From Candidatus Parepulonipiscium sp. PG-Nuni2H_MBin01 (GTDB lineage Bacteria; Bacillota; Clostridia; Lachnospirales; Cellulosilyticaceae), in NCBI GenBank assembly GCA_001994995.1, contig MDJM01000033.1, positions 1 to 64,000 on the forward strand: 64,000 bases of DNA. Reading direction: 5' to 3'. This document shows, one piece after another, positions 16,351 through 25,139 of the stretch. The position numbers and the translations under genes are program-made. A model generated the notes under the pieces. That model saw nothing but the letters and a program-made list of their open reading frames with translations, made no database searches and had not been told where the DNA came from. The first letter of the stretch is position 1; each line of letters opens with the position of its first letter.

Positions 16351-17373
16351 ATGCAAAAAAAGTTTGACCTATTATCACTAGGAGAAATCCTACTAAGACT
16401 ATCTCCACCAAGAAATGAAAGAATGTCTAGAGGGAGCGAATTTGATAAAAAAGTGGGAGGAGCTGAACTTAACGTAGTAAGTGGAGTGGCTCAGTTAGGA
16501 CTACGCACAGGAATGATTTCAAAAGTACCTGCGCACGACATGGGGCAATTTGCAAAAAACAGAATACGATTTGTAGGCGTAAGTGATGACTTACTATTAT
16601 ATGACGAAGGAAAAGACGCACGACTTGGCATATACTACTACGAAAATGGCGCATACCCAAGAAAGCCAAAAATTTGCTATGATAGACAAAATACATCAAT
16701 GCTACAAATTCAAGCAGATGAATGGCCAGACGAAATGTATTCCTTAACAAAATGCTTCCATACAACAGGGATAACACTAGCACTTAGCCAAAACTGCAGA
16801 AGAGCTGCAATTGACATGATTAAACGATTTAAAGAACAAGGAACTCTAATCTCATTTGACGTAAACTTTAGAAGCAACCTATGGACAGGGGATGAAGCTA
16901 GAGATTGCATAGTAGAAATACTACCTTACGTAGACGTATTCTTCTGCTCTGAAGATACAGCGAGATTAACATTTAACAAAACTGGCGACATTACAAATAT
17001 CCTAAAAAGCTTTGCTGATGAATATGACATTGGGGTAATTGCAGCGACTCAACGTATAGTTCATACACCAAAAATACATACATTTGGTTCGCTTATGTAT
17101 GAAAAATCATCAGGCAACTTCTATAGAGAAGAACCTTATAGAAACATTGACGTTGTAGATAGAATTGGTAGCGGTGATGCTTATATCTCGGGCGCTTTAT
17201 ATGGGCTACTTAAATACGATATGGATTGTGAAAAAGCATTAGAATTTGGTGATGCATGTGGTGCTATTAAAAATACAATTCCAGGAGATATGCAAGCTTC
17301 CACTAGCGAAGAAGTAGAAGCAATTATCGCAAGCCATAAAAATGTTGGCCGCGACTTTGAAATGGTTAGATAG
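16351..17373 (+). CDS. kdgK: PfkB-family sugar kinase, probably 2-keto-3-deoxygluconate kinase
   Basis: This 340-residue cytosolic kinase has the ribokinase fold. The N-terminal GEILLRLSP and GGAELNVVSGVAQLG blocks and the C-terminal DRIGSGDAYISGALYGLL block (catalytic Asp near residue 274) are clear. The substrate region (GIYYYENGAYPRKPKICYDR) resembles KDG kinases, which phosphorylate the product of alginate and pectin breakdown. An alginate-lyase-family gene at 59-60 kb fits this. Aldolase and dehydrogenase partners are not next to it. The specificity is inferred; another sugar acid or sugar is possible. The RBS is AAGGAGG. Confidence 0.82.
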   Translation: MQKKFDLLSLGEILLRLSPPRNERMSRGSEFDKKVGGAELNVVSGVAQLGLRTGMISKVPAHDMGQFAKNRIRFVGVSDDLLLYDEGKDARLGIYYYENGAYPRKPKICYDRQNTSMLQIQADEWPDEMYSLTKCFHTTGITLALSQNCRRAAIDMIKRFKEQGTLISFDVNFRSNLWTGDEARDCIVEILPYVDVFFCSEDTARLTFNKTGDITNILKSFADEYDIGVIAATQRIVHTPKIHTFGSLMYEKSSGNFYREEPYRNIDVVDRIGSGDAYISGALYGLLKYDMDCEKALEFGDACGAIKNTIPGDMQASTSEEVEAIIASHKNVGRDFEMVR

Positions 17374-17384
17374 AAAATAACAAG

Positions 17385-17417
17385 GCGACTGGTACTATAT
17401 CAGTCGCTTTATTTTTT
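17385..17417 (+). terminator. Rho-independent terminator of the kinase gene
   Basis: GCGACTGGT and ATCAGTCGC form a stem followed by TTTATTTTTT. Confidence 0.88.
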
Positions 17418-17421
17418 GTTA

Positions 17422-17438
17422 AATAATATATTCCAAAT
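17422..17438 (+). promoter_or_regulatory. Second copy of the 17-bp hpf/deoD element
   Basis: AATAATATATTCCAAAT lies 42 bp before deoD and is identical to 15062-15078. Here GTTAAA, 15 bases and GGGATA flank it, a spacing reminiscent of sigma-B/F-type promoters. Confidence 0.35.
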
Positions 17439-17479
17439 GGGATATACTAAAATTAAATCTAACTATAGGAGTGACTAAT

Positions 17480-18187
17480 ATGATACCAACACCGCACAAT
17501 AAAGCAAAAGCAGGCGATATAGCCAAAACAGTACTAATGCCAGGCGACCCACTGCGCGCTAAATTTTTGGCAGACACTTACCTAGATAACGCTGTACTGT
17601 ACAATGATGTAAGAGGAATGTATGGCTACACAGGAACTTACAAAGGCAAACGAGTTTCTGTGCAAGGGCATGGAATGGGTATGCCTTCGATTGGCATCTA
17701 CACATATGAACTATACAATTTCTATGACGTAGAAAGTATTATAAGAATAGGCTCCGCTGGCGCTATAGACGAAAGCTTGCATATAGGGGACATTGTAATA
17801 GGAATGGGCGCTTGCACCAATTCCAACTACGAAGACCAATATAACTTGCCTGGCCGATACGCTCCTATCGCTAGCTTTGACTTGGTTAAAGAAGCTGTTG
17901 CTAAAGCTAATGAATTAGGCTTCACATATAAAGTAGGCAATATATACTCTAGCGATACATTTTATGATGATGCGCAAAGCCTTAAGCAATGGCAAAAGAT
18001 GGGCGTATTAGCTGTTGAAATGGAAGCTGCAGCTTTATATATGAACGCTGCTAGAGCTAATAAAAAGGCTCTTACTATATGTACAATTTCTGATTGCCCA
18101 TTTACAGGCGAAGCTAGCACATCTGAAGAACGCCAAACTAAATTCACTCAAATGATGGAAGTAGCATTAGCTTTAATCGAAGAATAA
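17480..18187 (+). CDS. deoD: Purine nucleoside phosphorylase, DeoD type
   Basis: DeoD cleaves purine (deoxy)ribonucleosides with phosphate to the base and (deoxy)ribose 1-phosphate. The ATG at 17480 gives 235 residues, the usual family size, with GGAG eight bases upstream; an in-frame GTG at 17471 would overlap that site. Motifs include [15 protein letters not shown] (phosphate binding), [32 protein letters not shown] (ribose binding) and [10 protein letters not shown] with the catalytic Asp. It stands alone between two terminators. Confidence 0.97.
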   Translation: MIPTPHNKAKAGDIAKTVLMPGDPLRAKFLADTYLDNAVLYNDVRGMYGYTGTYKGKRVSVQGHGMGMPSIGIYTYELYNFYDVESIIRIGSAGAIDESLHIGDIVIGMGACTNSNYEDQYNLPGRYAPIASFDLVKEAVAKANELGFTYKVGNIYSSDTFYDDAQSLKQWQKMGVLAVEMEAAALYMNAARANKKALTICTISDCPFTGEASTSEERQTKFTQMMEVALALIEE

Positions 18188-18188
18188 C

Positions 18189-18216
18189 AAAAAAGCACCT
18201 TGCAATAGGTGCTTTA
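18189..18216. terminator. Convergent terminator
   Basis: AGCACCT (18194-18200) and AGGTGCT (18207-18213) form a stem with A and T tracts on both sides. It lies between deoD and the minus-strand gene ending at 18214. Confidence 0.85.
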
Positions 18217-18819
18217 ATTATTTAACAATTCCACAAGGCTTGGATTAAAAGCCGAACTAGATGTACTAGAAAAACGCATATAATGCATCATTGGGTCATT
18301 CTCATCGGTGCCTTTAGCAAAATCATTAAATATTTTACCTTCAGCAAGATACTTCATAGCAGTAGAATAATCACCCCCGTTGATACTATCCCTAATAGTG
18401 TCTCCCACTGTCTTAAGCATATCCACAGATTTTGAAAAATCTATCTCGCCATTCTCATCCATAAAATGTGACTCTAACAATGTGCCAATATCTTCACTAA
18501 TATAACCCGCGCTACTTAACACTGCAAGCTCTGCAAACGTTGCATTATGCCCATCAATCTCATCAAGATTAATCTGCTCCACTACTTCATTTCCATCGCT
18601 ATCCAAATAACTAACTTCATATAAATTTCCGTCTGTCGCACTAACACTAACATATTCTTCAAAATTATATGAAGACGTAAGCGAACTAGTTGCCGATGAA
18701 GACGAATTTAGCTGTGACAACAAATCAAATGACTGAGTCGAACTAGCATTTGTGCCAGAAAAATTAAAATTACTTAGTGAATTAACACCGTAATAGCTAT
18801 TAAACATACTAATATTCAC
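18214..18819 (-). CDS. Unknown Ser/Asn-rich protein
   Basis: I do not recognise this 201-residue protein. Residues 1-50 are rich in Ser, Asn and Phe and look disordered. About 50-90 is a short beta segment (YVSVSATDGNLYEVSYLDSDG), and about 90-190 is acidic and helical (LLESHFMDENGEIDFSKSVDM). There is no signal peptide or membrane segment. AAAGGATG precedes the ATG. It is a single gene downstream of the tubulin-like gene terminator, and a link to that system is not shown. Confidence 0.75.
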   Translation of the reverse strand: MNISMFNSYYGVNSLSNFNFSGTNASSTQSFDLLSQLNSSSSATSSLTSSYNFEEYVSVSATDGNLYEVSYLDSDGNEVVEQINLDEIDGHNATFAELAVLSSAGYISEDIGTLLESHFMDENGEIDFSKSVDMLKTVGDTIRDSINGGDYSTAMKYLAEGKIFNDFAKGTDENDPMMHYMRFSSTSSSAFNPSLVELLNN

Positions 18820-18943
18820 AATATATCCATCCTTTCATGTTTAAAAATAAACTAAATTATATTATGCATCAGCAGTTTAAAATATGAAAAAATTTAACTT
18901 AAATTACCACCATTTAATAATCTTATTAATTAAATATTAAATC

Positions 18944-18977
18944 AAAAAAAAGGTACTGACTAAATAGTCAATACCTT
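18944..18977 (-). terminator. Rho-independent terminator of the tubulin-like gene
   Basis: On the minus strand AAGGTATTGACT and AGTCAGTACCTT form a stem with one mismatch, followed by eight T. Confidence 0.88.
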
Positions 18978-18984
18978 AACCAAA

Positions 18985-20235
18985 TTAAGCAAATGGATTA
19001 GACTGCTTCATCTTACCATTCTTGTTCTTATTTTTAGTATTTGTAGGAGGCGCTGTTGATAAAGTATCCACAAATGGATTAGGCTTCTCAAAAAACTTCT
19101 TATTCCCAGTCTCAGTACGACGCGATAGGCCAAATGGGTCTTTTATAGCCGACACATCTACACTCTTACTCTCCTTAGTAAAATCTTTTGTGAACTTAGG
19201 AGCGCTACTAATATCAAAAGCATCTCTATCAAAATCCACAATCCATTGCTCCAATCGCTCTGAAACGCTCTTAGGAATCTCTTTACCAAAAACATAAACT
19301 AAAGAATCATTAGATGTATTAAGACCAATCTTTATATCTGCACTAGGGCGACCAAACTCTTGATACAACTGAGCAGTCTGGAAGTTATCCTTATGAGCAT
19401 AAGCAATCGAAATAGCCATCTCATCACAAACTTTAGGCGCATCATCATCAGCCTGCGCCATACAACTTAGCGGCTCTATCTTATACGGCTCCTGTGCGTC
19501 ACCAGATTGACTAGAAGATAGCTTTGCCACCTGCACAACTCCTTGAGTATGAATCAACGCACGGTTTTCCGTATCGTCACACGGCTTAAGACCATCAAAA
19601 CTGCTTCTATCTGAAGTAACCCCAACATGCTCAGTCAAACTAAGAACGCTGTCAATACAATCAGCAATCATCTCATTAACCTCTTCTTTAGACTCCTCCT
19701 TCTCATTATCTACTATGTAGACATTGCACAAATAAGGCATCATCTCTTCAATCTCCGCCAAACAAGCGTATGCATTAGCACTTGGCTTTCTGTTCTCTTG
19801 TCTAGTCGGTAAAACTATAATCAAAGAAACTTTCTTACCTTGTTGCGCCATATACTTAGCCAAAGCAGGAGTCATACCAGAACCTGTACCACCACCCAAA
19901 CTAAATACAAAGAAATAATTTTTAAAAGAAGGATAACGAGAATTAAAAATACTTATAATCTCAGCCGCATTATCAGCAACAAGGTCCTTCGCTAACTCTC
20001 TATCCTTATTACAACCTCCAGCCTCAGGAATAGCATATAACTGACTATCAGAAACTCTCTCAAGCTCCACAAAATCGCCAAAAGCAGTATTAATATAAAA
20101 AGCTCTATATCCGCGACGCTGAATTCTATTAGTAATCGCTCCTCCGCACTTACCAACACCAACAAACAAAGTCTCACTAGCCATTAAATGTCCTGCTCTT
20201 GCCCATTCTTCTCTTCTTAATTTATAATTAGTCAT
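18985..20235 (-). CDS. tubZ: Tubulin/FtsZ-family GTPase, TubZ-like
   Basis: The product (416 residues from the ATG at 20235) is a divergent tubulin-fold GTPase. GGGAGA lies eight bases before this ATG; upstream in-frame ATGs lack such a site. The nucleotide-binding signature SLGGGTGSGM falls at about 112-121, an N-terminal GVGKCGGAITNRI at about 26-38, and a possible T7-loop NEMIAD at about 187-192. Family members polymerise with GTP. It lacks the FtsZ C-terminal peptide and ends in a basic, Asn-rich tail (about 390-416). The wHTH gene and an AT-rich repeat region lie upstream in the order tubC-tubR-tubZ, as in type III partition systems of Bacillus plasmids and clostridial phages. The TubZ name is inference from fold and context. 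Confidence 0.8.
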   Translation of the reverse strand: MTNYKLRREEWARAGHLMASETLFVGVGKCGGAITNRIQRRGYRAFYINTAFGDFVELERVSDSQLYAIPEAGGCNKDRELAKDLVADNAAEIISIFNSRYPSFKNYFFVFSLGGGTGSGMTPALAKYMAQQGKKVSLIIVLPTRQENRKPSANAYACLAEIEEMMPYLCNVYIVDNEKEESKEEVNEMIADCIDSVLSLTEHVGVTSDRSSFDGLKPCDDTENRALIHTQGVVQVAKLSSSQSGDAQEPYKIEPLSCMAQADDDAPKVCDEMAISIAYAHKDNFQTAQLYQEFGRPSADIKIGLNTSNDSLVYVFGKEIPKSVSERLEQWIVDFDRDAFDISSAPKFTKDFTKESKSVDVSAIKDPFGLSRRTETGNKKFFEKPNPFVDTLSTAPPTNTKNKNKNGKMKQSNPFA

Positions 20236-20339
20236 AATCTTCATCTCCCTATCAATGTCCAATACCCTTAAGTCAAAATCACATCTTATCATAACTGTTT
20301 ATAATTATTTATAATACACTTAACAATTGTTTTATATAT

Positions 20340-20735
20340 CTACTGACCATTATAATGAGCTTGCACCTCATCATAAATATCTGCCCAGCTAGGCACTTCT
20401 TTACCCACATCGCGAGTTTTCATATAAGCCAGCACTAATCTTTCCTTCTCCTCAATACCCATCGTAGTGTAATCAACAAATTGCCCTACACCTTTCATAG
20501 TCACATAATACCTTTTTGTTCTTCCACTACGTAAACCCTCTTTAAGAAGCTCATTAGCGCTAAGCTGCTGAACTATTCTATAAATGCTAGGCTTGGATAA
20601 ATTTAAAGCATCTGCAAGCGAATCAAAAATTTCATTAGCAGAAATAGTTTTAGTAGGCACTATATAAGCCTCATCTATTAATAACCTTAAAATAGCCATG
20701 CCTTTCTCACCCAGAATAAAATTTGTTCCCCCCAT
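20340..20735 (-). CDS. tubR: Winged-helix DNA-binding protein, TubR candidate
   Basis: This 131-residue protein has a winged helix-turn-helix: helices at about 30-70 (SANEIFDSLADALNLSKPSI), a recognition helix near SIYRIVQQLSANELL, and a wing at RSGRTKRYYVTMKG. The region around 95-130 is an acidic C-terminal helix set. In TubZRC systems the small wHTH protein TubR binds the centromere and links it to TubZ filaments, and also represses its own operon. The gene lies 104 bp before the tubulin-like gene on the same strand and directly downstream of a repeat-rich region. It could instead be an ordinary PadR- or MarR-like regulator. AAAGGA precedes the ATG. Confidence 0.72.
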   Translation of the reverse strand: MGGTNFILGEKGMAILRLLIDEAYIVPTKTISANEIFDSLADALNLSKPSIYRIVQQLSANELLKEGLRSGRTKRYYVTMKGVGQFVDYTTMGIEEKERLVLAYMKTRDVGKEVPSWADIYDEVQAHYNGQ

Positions 20736-20776
20736 AGTAATTATCCTTTCTTAATAAATTTATTCCGTCTCTTACT

Positions 20777-20806
20777 ATAGTACCACTTGTCTTATCAACA
20801 TGTCAA
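20777..20806 (-). promoter_or_regulatory. Promoter of the tubR-tubZ pair
   Basis: On the minus strand TTGACA (plus 20801-20806), 18 bp, then TACTAT (plus 20777-20782), about 45 bp before the wHTH start codon. The repeat region begins about 75 bp upstream of it. Confidence 0.6.
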
Positions 20807-20879
20807 TGATTTTATTACAAATAATTAATAAATATTATTTTTTCTTATTATATATCATATAAATCAGCAATATCTAACC

Positions 20880-21200
20880 TATTATTGCCGACTATTGTTT
20901 ATTATAATCATTTATTGCTTATTATCGTATATTATTATTTTCCCCAGATAAATTAAAATAATATGCACTAAAAACCAATATTTATCAATAATAAGTAATA
21001 ATATGCAATAATCAACGATAATTCATGATAGATATATTATTGCTATAATAAATATATATCCTCCAGTTTAACCAAATATATTATTAAATCTTATTGCTAA
21101 TTATTTAATTTTATTAGTTTATATTGCTAATTATTGGACGTTATTATGTTTTATTACTTATTATCCTTTGCTTTTAATAATAAACGATAATTTGCAATAA
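20880..21200. repeat. AT-rich iteron-like region, candidate tubC centromere
   Basis: The heptamer TTATTGC occurs perfectly at 20882, 20912, 21037 and 21091, and as GCAATAA at 21005 and 21194. Extended forms include TTATTGCTTATTATCG (20912), TTATTGCTAATTATT (21091), ATATTGCTAATTATTG (21121) and TTATTACTTATTATCC (21151), with CGATAATTTGCAATAA (21185) on the other strand. The 640-bp gap to proS contains no gene. Repeats next to a wHTH and tubulin-like gene pair suggest a centromere or operator array, but AT richness alone can give chance matches. Confidence 0.55.
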
Positions 21201-21352
21201 ACAATTATAAATTATAATAACCGTTAAGAATAAATGCAAATCAATAATATAAACTTATATTTGGTAAGATTATTAGATTATACCCACTAGACTAACATTT
21301 TAATCATTAATTTTTATATTTTTTAAAATCTATAAATCACGGTATATACACC

Positions 21353-21391
21353 AAAAATAACAAGAACTTATAGAAATAAATCCTTGCTATT
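21353..21391 (-). terminator. Rho-independent terminator of the proS operon
   Basis: On the minus strand AATAGCAAG pairs with CTTGTTATT (one G-U pair), followed by a T tract, just after the proS stop codon. Confidence 0.65.
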
Positions 21392-21397
21392 AATATT

Positions 21398-23104
21398 TTA
21401 ACTATATTGTTTTTTTAAATCGCTTATAAGTTGTGCAACAGTATTTTGTATGCTATCTATATCCACTAATTTCTTGATAGATTTGTCTCTAGTAACTATC
21501 TCGATTAAATTATTCTTTAAATTTTTCTCACCTATGATAATTCTTACAGGAACACCTAGCAAATCTGCATCTGCAAATTGTACACCTGCTCCAACATCCC
21601 TATCATCAAGTATTACCTCATAATCTGTATTTAATGCATTATATATATCAAAACCAATTTTATTAATATCCATTTTTTTACTTTTCAGTACACAAATATG
21701 GACTTCCCATGGAGCTATACTAATAGGCCAAATTGGGCCATAATCATCATGGCGCGCTTCTAAAACAGATGCTATTAACCTGCCAACACCAATACCATAG
21801 CATCCCATAATAGGAGTTTGTGCTTTACCATTCTCATCTATATATGTCATATTCATAGATTTAGTATACTTATCCCCTAGTTGAAAAATATTCCCTACTT
21901 CTATTCCGCGCTTAAACTGTAACGTACCTTCCCCACATAAACAATTTTGCCCTTCGTTTACTTTCGTTAAATCATAATACTCAGATATATTTAAATCTTC
22001 AACATTAAGCCCTGTATAGTGATAATCCACCTCATTAGCTCCGCATACAAACCATTTTACATCTTTTACAGATTTATCAAACAATACTTCTACATCAGCT
22101 AAATTATGTGGCCCTATAAAACCAAACACTAGTTCGCTATCATCATAATCTACAAACGGTGTAATTTCCGCCTTAACTACCTTTTGTACCTTAGCTTCAT
22201 TTACTTGTAAATCTCCTCTTAAAAATATTACTAGAGGCTTTGTCTTGCCATCTACCTTAAATACTGCTGCCTTTAACAAATGCTCTTCACCAATATTAAA
22301 AAACTTTGCCACATCGGCAATAGAAGTAATATTAGGCGTGTGAACCTTAGTTAACGGCTCTGGCAATTTATCACTTACGCTAAGCAGCGACGTTGCCACT
22401 TCCATATTCGATTGGTAGTCACATGAATTACAAACTACAATCGTATCCTCGCCCACATCAGTTAATAACATAAACTCATGGGCAACACTTCCCCCCATCA
22501 TTCCGCTATCTGATTGCACACATACAACTTCTGGTACACCGCACCTTCTATAAATATTTACATATGCATCTAAACATCTATTATAATACTGTTCTAAATC
22601 GTGCTCACAAGTATGAAATGAATATGCATCTTTCATTGTAAACTCTCTAACCCTAATAAGCCCACCTCTAGAGCGCGCTTCATCCCTAAACTTAGTCTGA
22701 ATATGATACACCATAAACGGATATTGCGTATAAGACTTAGCCTCGGTCCTTGCCAAATGCACACAAGCCTCTTCATGAGTCATAGCCAATAACATATCCC
22801 GGCCAGTACGGTCCTTCATTCTTAACAATTCACTACCCACCGCATCAAATCTGCCCGACTCTTGCCACAACTCTCCAGGTAATGCCACAGGAAATAAAAC
22901 CTCTTGGCCATCAATACTGTTCATTTCAGCTCTAATAATCTGTTCAATTTTACTTTTTATTTTAACTGCTGGCAGCAACATAGTAAAAATACCATTAGAC
23001 ACCTGTCTTATATACCCGCCTCTTAATAAAAATATGTGACTATCAAAACTAGCCTCTGCTGGCTTTTCTTTAAATCTCTCACCTAACAATTTACTCATTA
23101 ACAT
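21398..23104 (-). CDS. proS: Prolyl-tRNA synthetase, bacterial type with editing domain
   Basis: ProRS charges tRNA-Pro with proline. The 568 residues fit the bacterial form. Class II motifs are visible: motif 2 in TKFRDEARSRGGLIRVREF, and motif 3 in GIGVGRLIASVLEARHDD. Between about 225 and 410 lies the inserted editing domain (VFKVDGKTKPLVIFLRGDLQVNEAK), which removes alanine mischarged on tRNA-Pro. The anticodon-binding domain is at the C-terminus. GAGG sits eight bases before the ATG. It is the last gene after parB and the DUF4446 gene, with a 99-bp gap. Confidence 0.97.
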   Translation of the reverse strand: MLMSKLLGERFKEKPAEASFDSHIFLLRGGYIRQVSNGIFTMLLPAVKIKSKIEQIIRAEMNSIDGQEVLFPVALPGELWQESGRFDAVGSELLRMKDRTGRDMLLAMTHEEACVHLARTEAKSYTQYPFMVYHIQTKFRDEARSRGGLIRVREFTMKDAYSFHTCEHDLEQYYNRCLDAYVNIYRRCGVPEVVCVQSDSGMMGGSVAHEFMLLTDVGEDTIVVCNSCDYQSNMEVATSLLSVSDKLPEPLTKVHTPNITSIADVAKFFNIGEEHLLKAAVFKVDGKTKPLVIFLRGDLQVNEAKVQKVVKAEITPFVDYDDSELVFGFIGPHNLADVEVLFDKSVKDVKWFVCGANEVDYHYTGLNVEDLNISEYYDLTKVNEGQNCLCGEGTLQFKRGIEVGNIFQLGDKYTKSMNMTYIDENGKAQTPIMGCYGIGVGRLIASVLEARHDDYGPIWPISIAPWEVHICVLKSKKMDINKIGFDIYNALNTDYEVILDDRDVGAGVQFADADLLGVPVRIIIGEKNLKNNLIEIVTRDKSIKKLVDIDSIQNTVAQLISDLKKQYS

Positions 23105-23203
23105 ATAAAGTTCCTCACCTCTAATTTATTTTCTAGCAATAAACTAAATTTATATTCATTATTAATATTATCCAAATAGTTTATATTTTATTCTTTACTC
23201 CCA

Positions 23204-23701
23204 TTATGATTTTTGCATCGCATCCGCTAAAGTTTTCGCCTCTTCATCAGACAATACATAATTAGACTGCCCTTTCACAATCGGCTTTGCATAAGTATAA
23301 GAGCCATCCCTACTATAAATACCGTTTACTACCACCCCTGTATTATTTTCATCTAACAATGCTACTATAAATGACAAATCAGACCCCACATTTTGAATTG
23401 CCTTATATCTAGTTACACTAATTTTTCTCAAACTAGTATTCATCCGATGCTCTAAATTTGCCATCAAATTCTTATTTTCCTCCACCTGCTCATTTAAATG
23501 CTCTATTTTTAGTGCATTAGAACTCAATACGCCTTCTAAATCCACATTTTCTGTTTTCATAAAAATCTGATACTTTTTTTGAACCTTATTTAGCTTATTC
23601 ATTAGCCTAATTACCAACACAAATAAAGCTAAATTTATAAATAGCACTCCTATTACTACATAAGACTCATAAAAAGTTATCGATTGTAATAAATACTTCA
23701 T
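23204..23701 (-). CDS. DUF4446 family membrane-anchored protein
   Basis: The 165-residue product has one N-terminal membrane segment (about 14-34), a coiled-coil region (about 35-90; LNKVQKKYQIF, EHLNEQVEENKNL), and a C-terminal domain with the DUF4446 block AIQNVGSDLSFIVALLDENNTGVVVNGI and the DGSYTYAKPI stretch. Genes of this family commonly follow parB in clostridia. It begins 12 bp after the parB stop codon, so the two are probably cotranscribed. Its function is unknown. Confidence 0.88.
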   Translation of the reverse strand: MKYLLQSITFYESYVVIGVLFINLALFVLVIRLMNKLNKVQKKYQIFMKTENVDLEGVLSSNALKIEHLNEQVEENKNLMANLEHRMNTSLRKISVTRYKAIQNVGSDLSFIVALLDENNTGVVVNGIYSRDGSYTYAKPIVKGQSNYVLSDEEAKTLADAMQKS

Positions 23702-23713
23702 TCCACACCGTCC

Positions 23714-24514
23714 TTACACCTTAATAATCTCTATTATTCGTTCTAACTCCTCATCCGAATAATATTCTATCTCAATTTTACCTCTTTTTTTACCTGATAC
23801 TATATTCACCTTTGTTCCTAACATAGACTGTAACGACTCCTGAGCCTCCATATAAAAAGGACTTAACTTCGCTGATGATGCCTCCACCTTACGAGAACTA
23901 TTCCTATCCAAAAGTTTAACCCGTCTCTCTATATCCCTGACCGTCATATTTTGTAATATCACCTCATCAACTAGCGAATTTTGTAAATTTTTATCTTTTA
24001 CTGAAAGTATTGCCCTTGCATGGCCAAAACTAATCATATTTTGGAAAACTTTTTCTTGTGCGTAATCTGTTAACTGATTTAACCTAACTATATTAGCAAC
24101 ATATGACCTTGATTTACCTATTTTAACTGCAATTTCATCGCTAGTTAACCCAAACTGCTCAATCAAAGTTTGATACGCCTTTGCAAGCTCCATAACATTT
24201 AAATCTGTGCGATGAATATTTTCAATTAATGCGATTTCATATTCAGACTGTTCAGTTAGCTCCTTAATAATAATAGGGATTTCTTTTAACGCTGCCATCC
24301 TAGCCGCCCTAAATCTTCGTTCACCTGCTACAATTTGGAACCTTTCCCCTTTCTGCGTTACTAAAATAGGCTGTATTATCCCTTTCTCTTTAATAGACAT
24401 CATAAGTTCTCTTAACTCTTCATCTAAAAACTTTTTTCTAGGCTGATTAATATTAGGCTCAATTAAATCTATAGATACTACTTTAGCATTTAATTTTTCA
24501 TATGGATTTTGCAT
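23714..24514 (-). CDS. parB: Chromosome partitioning protein ParB (Spo0J)
   Basis: ParB is a CTP-dependent clamp that loads at parS sites near the origin and recruits SMC. The 266 residues show the N-terminal CTPase domain with NQPRKKF, IQPILVTQ and VAGERRFRAAR (about 20-75), the central HTH (LTSDEIAVKIGKSRSYVANIVRL, about 125-150), and a short C-terminal dimerisation domain. The ATG follows GAAAGGA. No parA/soj gene lies beside it; the divergent neighbour is an unknown membrane protein. A matching parS site is seen at 53406-53421. Confidence 0.96.
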   Translation of the reverse strand: MQNPYEKLNAKVVSIDLIEPNINQPRKKFLDEELRELMMSIKEKGIIQPILVTQKGERFQIVAGERRFRAARMAALKEIPIIIKELTEQSEYEIALIENIHRTDLNVMELAKAYQTLIEQFGLTSDEIAVKIGKSRSYVANIVRLNQLTDYAQEKVFQNMISFGHARAILSVKDKNLQNSLVDEVILQNMTVRDIERRVKLLDRNSSRKVEASSAKLSPFYMEAQESLQSMLGTKVNIVSGKKRGKIEIEYYSDEELERIIEIIKV

Positions 24515-24631
24515 TCATTTAATCCTTTCTTTAGCAGTATTATTAATACATTTATTATTTTGTGAGTATATATTTATTGGAGCTGTTAATTTATGCGTCA
24601 ATATTTATTATATTAAAAACAGGAGCAAGCT

Positions 24632-25126
24632 ATGGTCAAAAAATTATTATACAACCCTTTTAACGTAACACTTTTAGTAATCACAATATTAACGATATAT
24701 ACATTTTTAATCAGATTTTACACTCCTGATTTACCTAACTTATCTATAGACATAACTTATATAGACTACAATACTGAGCTACAACAAATTACCTTTACGC
24801 TAGACACTGCGCAAGATGAATATTTTTTATTAATTTATGAAGAAGACTTAGAGGAGCAATGGTTATACTTTAATTCAAGCGTTTATCATAACCTAGACAT
24901 AGCGAAAATATTTTTACCCGCAGAAATTGAAAAATTTATATTATTTGAAGGCGATTCTAGTACAACTACATTCTCATTTGAAGTTAAACCAAAACATGCA
25001 TTTAGTTATATGGATATCACAGAATATGTTTTTCATGTACAGCTAATTATACCTTTTAAATTTTCAATTTTCCCCACATTTTATTATACAAAACACTATG
25101 TATTTTTCCTAGAGTCCAGTATTTGA
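24632..25126 (+). CDS. Unknown single-pass membrane protein
   Basis: I do not recognise this 164-residue protein. One membrane segment lies at about 10-28 (FNVTLLVITILTIYTFLI). The remainder is beta-rich and acidic, and is predicted to lie outside the membrane. CAGGAG precedes the ATG. It starts a two-gene unit between parB and oriC and may act with the next gene, 13 bp downstream. Confidence 0.75.
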   Translation: MVKKLLYNPFNVTLLVITILTIYTFLIRFYTPDLPNLSIDITYIDYNTELQQITFTLDTAQDEYFLLIYEEDLEEQWLYFNSSVYHNLDIAKIFLPAEIEKFILFEGDSSTTTFSFEVKPKHAFSYMDITEYVFHVQLIIPFKFSIFPTFYYTKHYVFFLESSI

Positions 25127-25139
25127 AAGGATATTAATC

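Noticed and set aside
18985-20235. Reading the tubulin-like gene as the cell-division ftsZ
   Set aside because: It lacks the FtsZ C-terminal peptide, has no neighbouring division genes, and pairs with a wHTH gene. FtsZ origin in the distant past cannot be ruled out.
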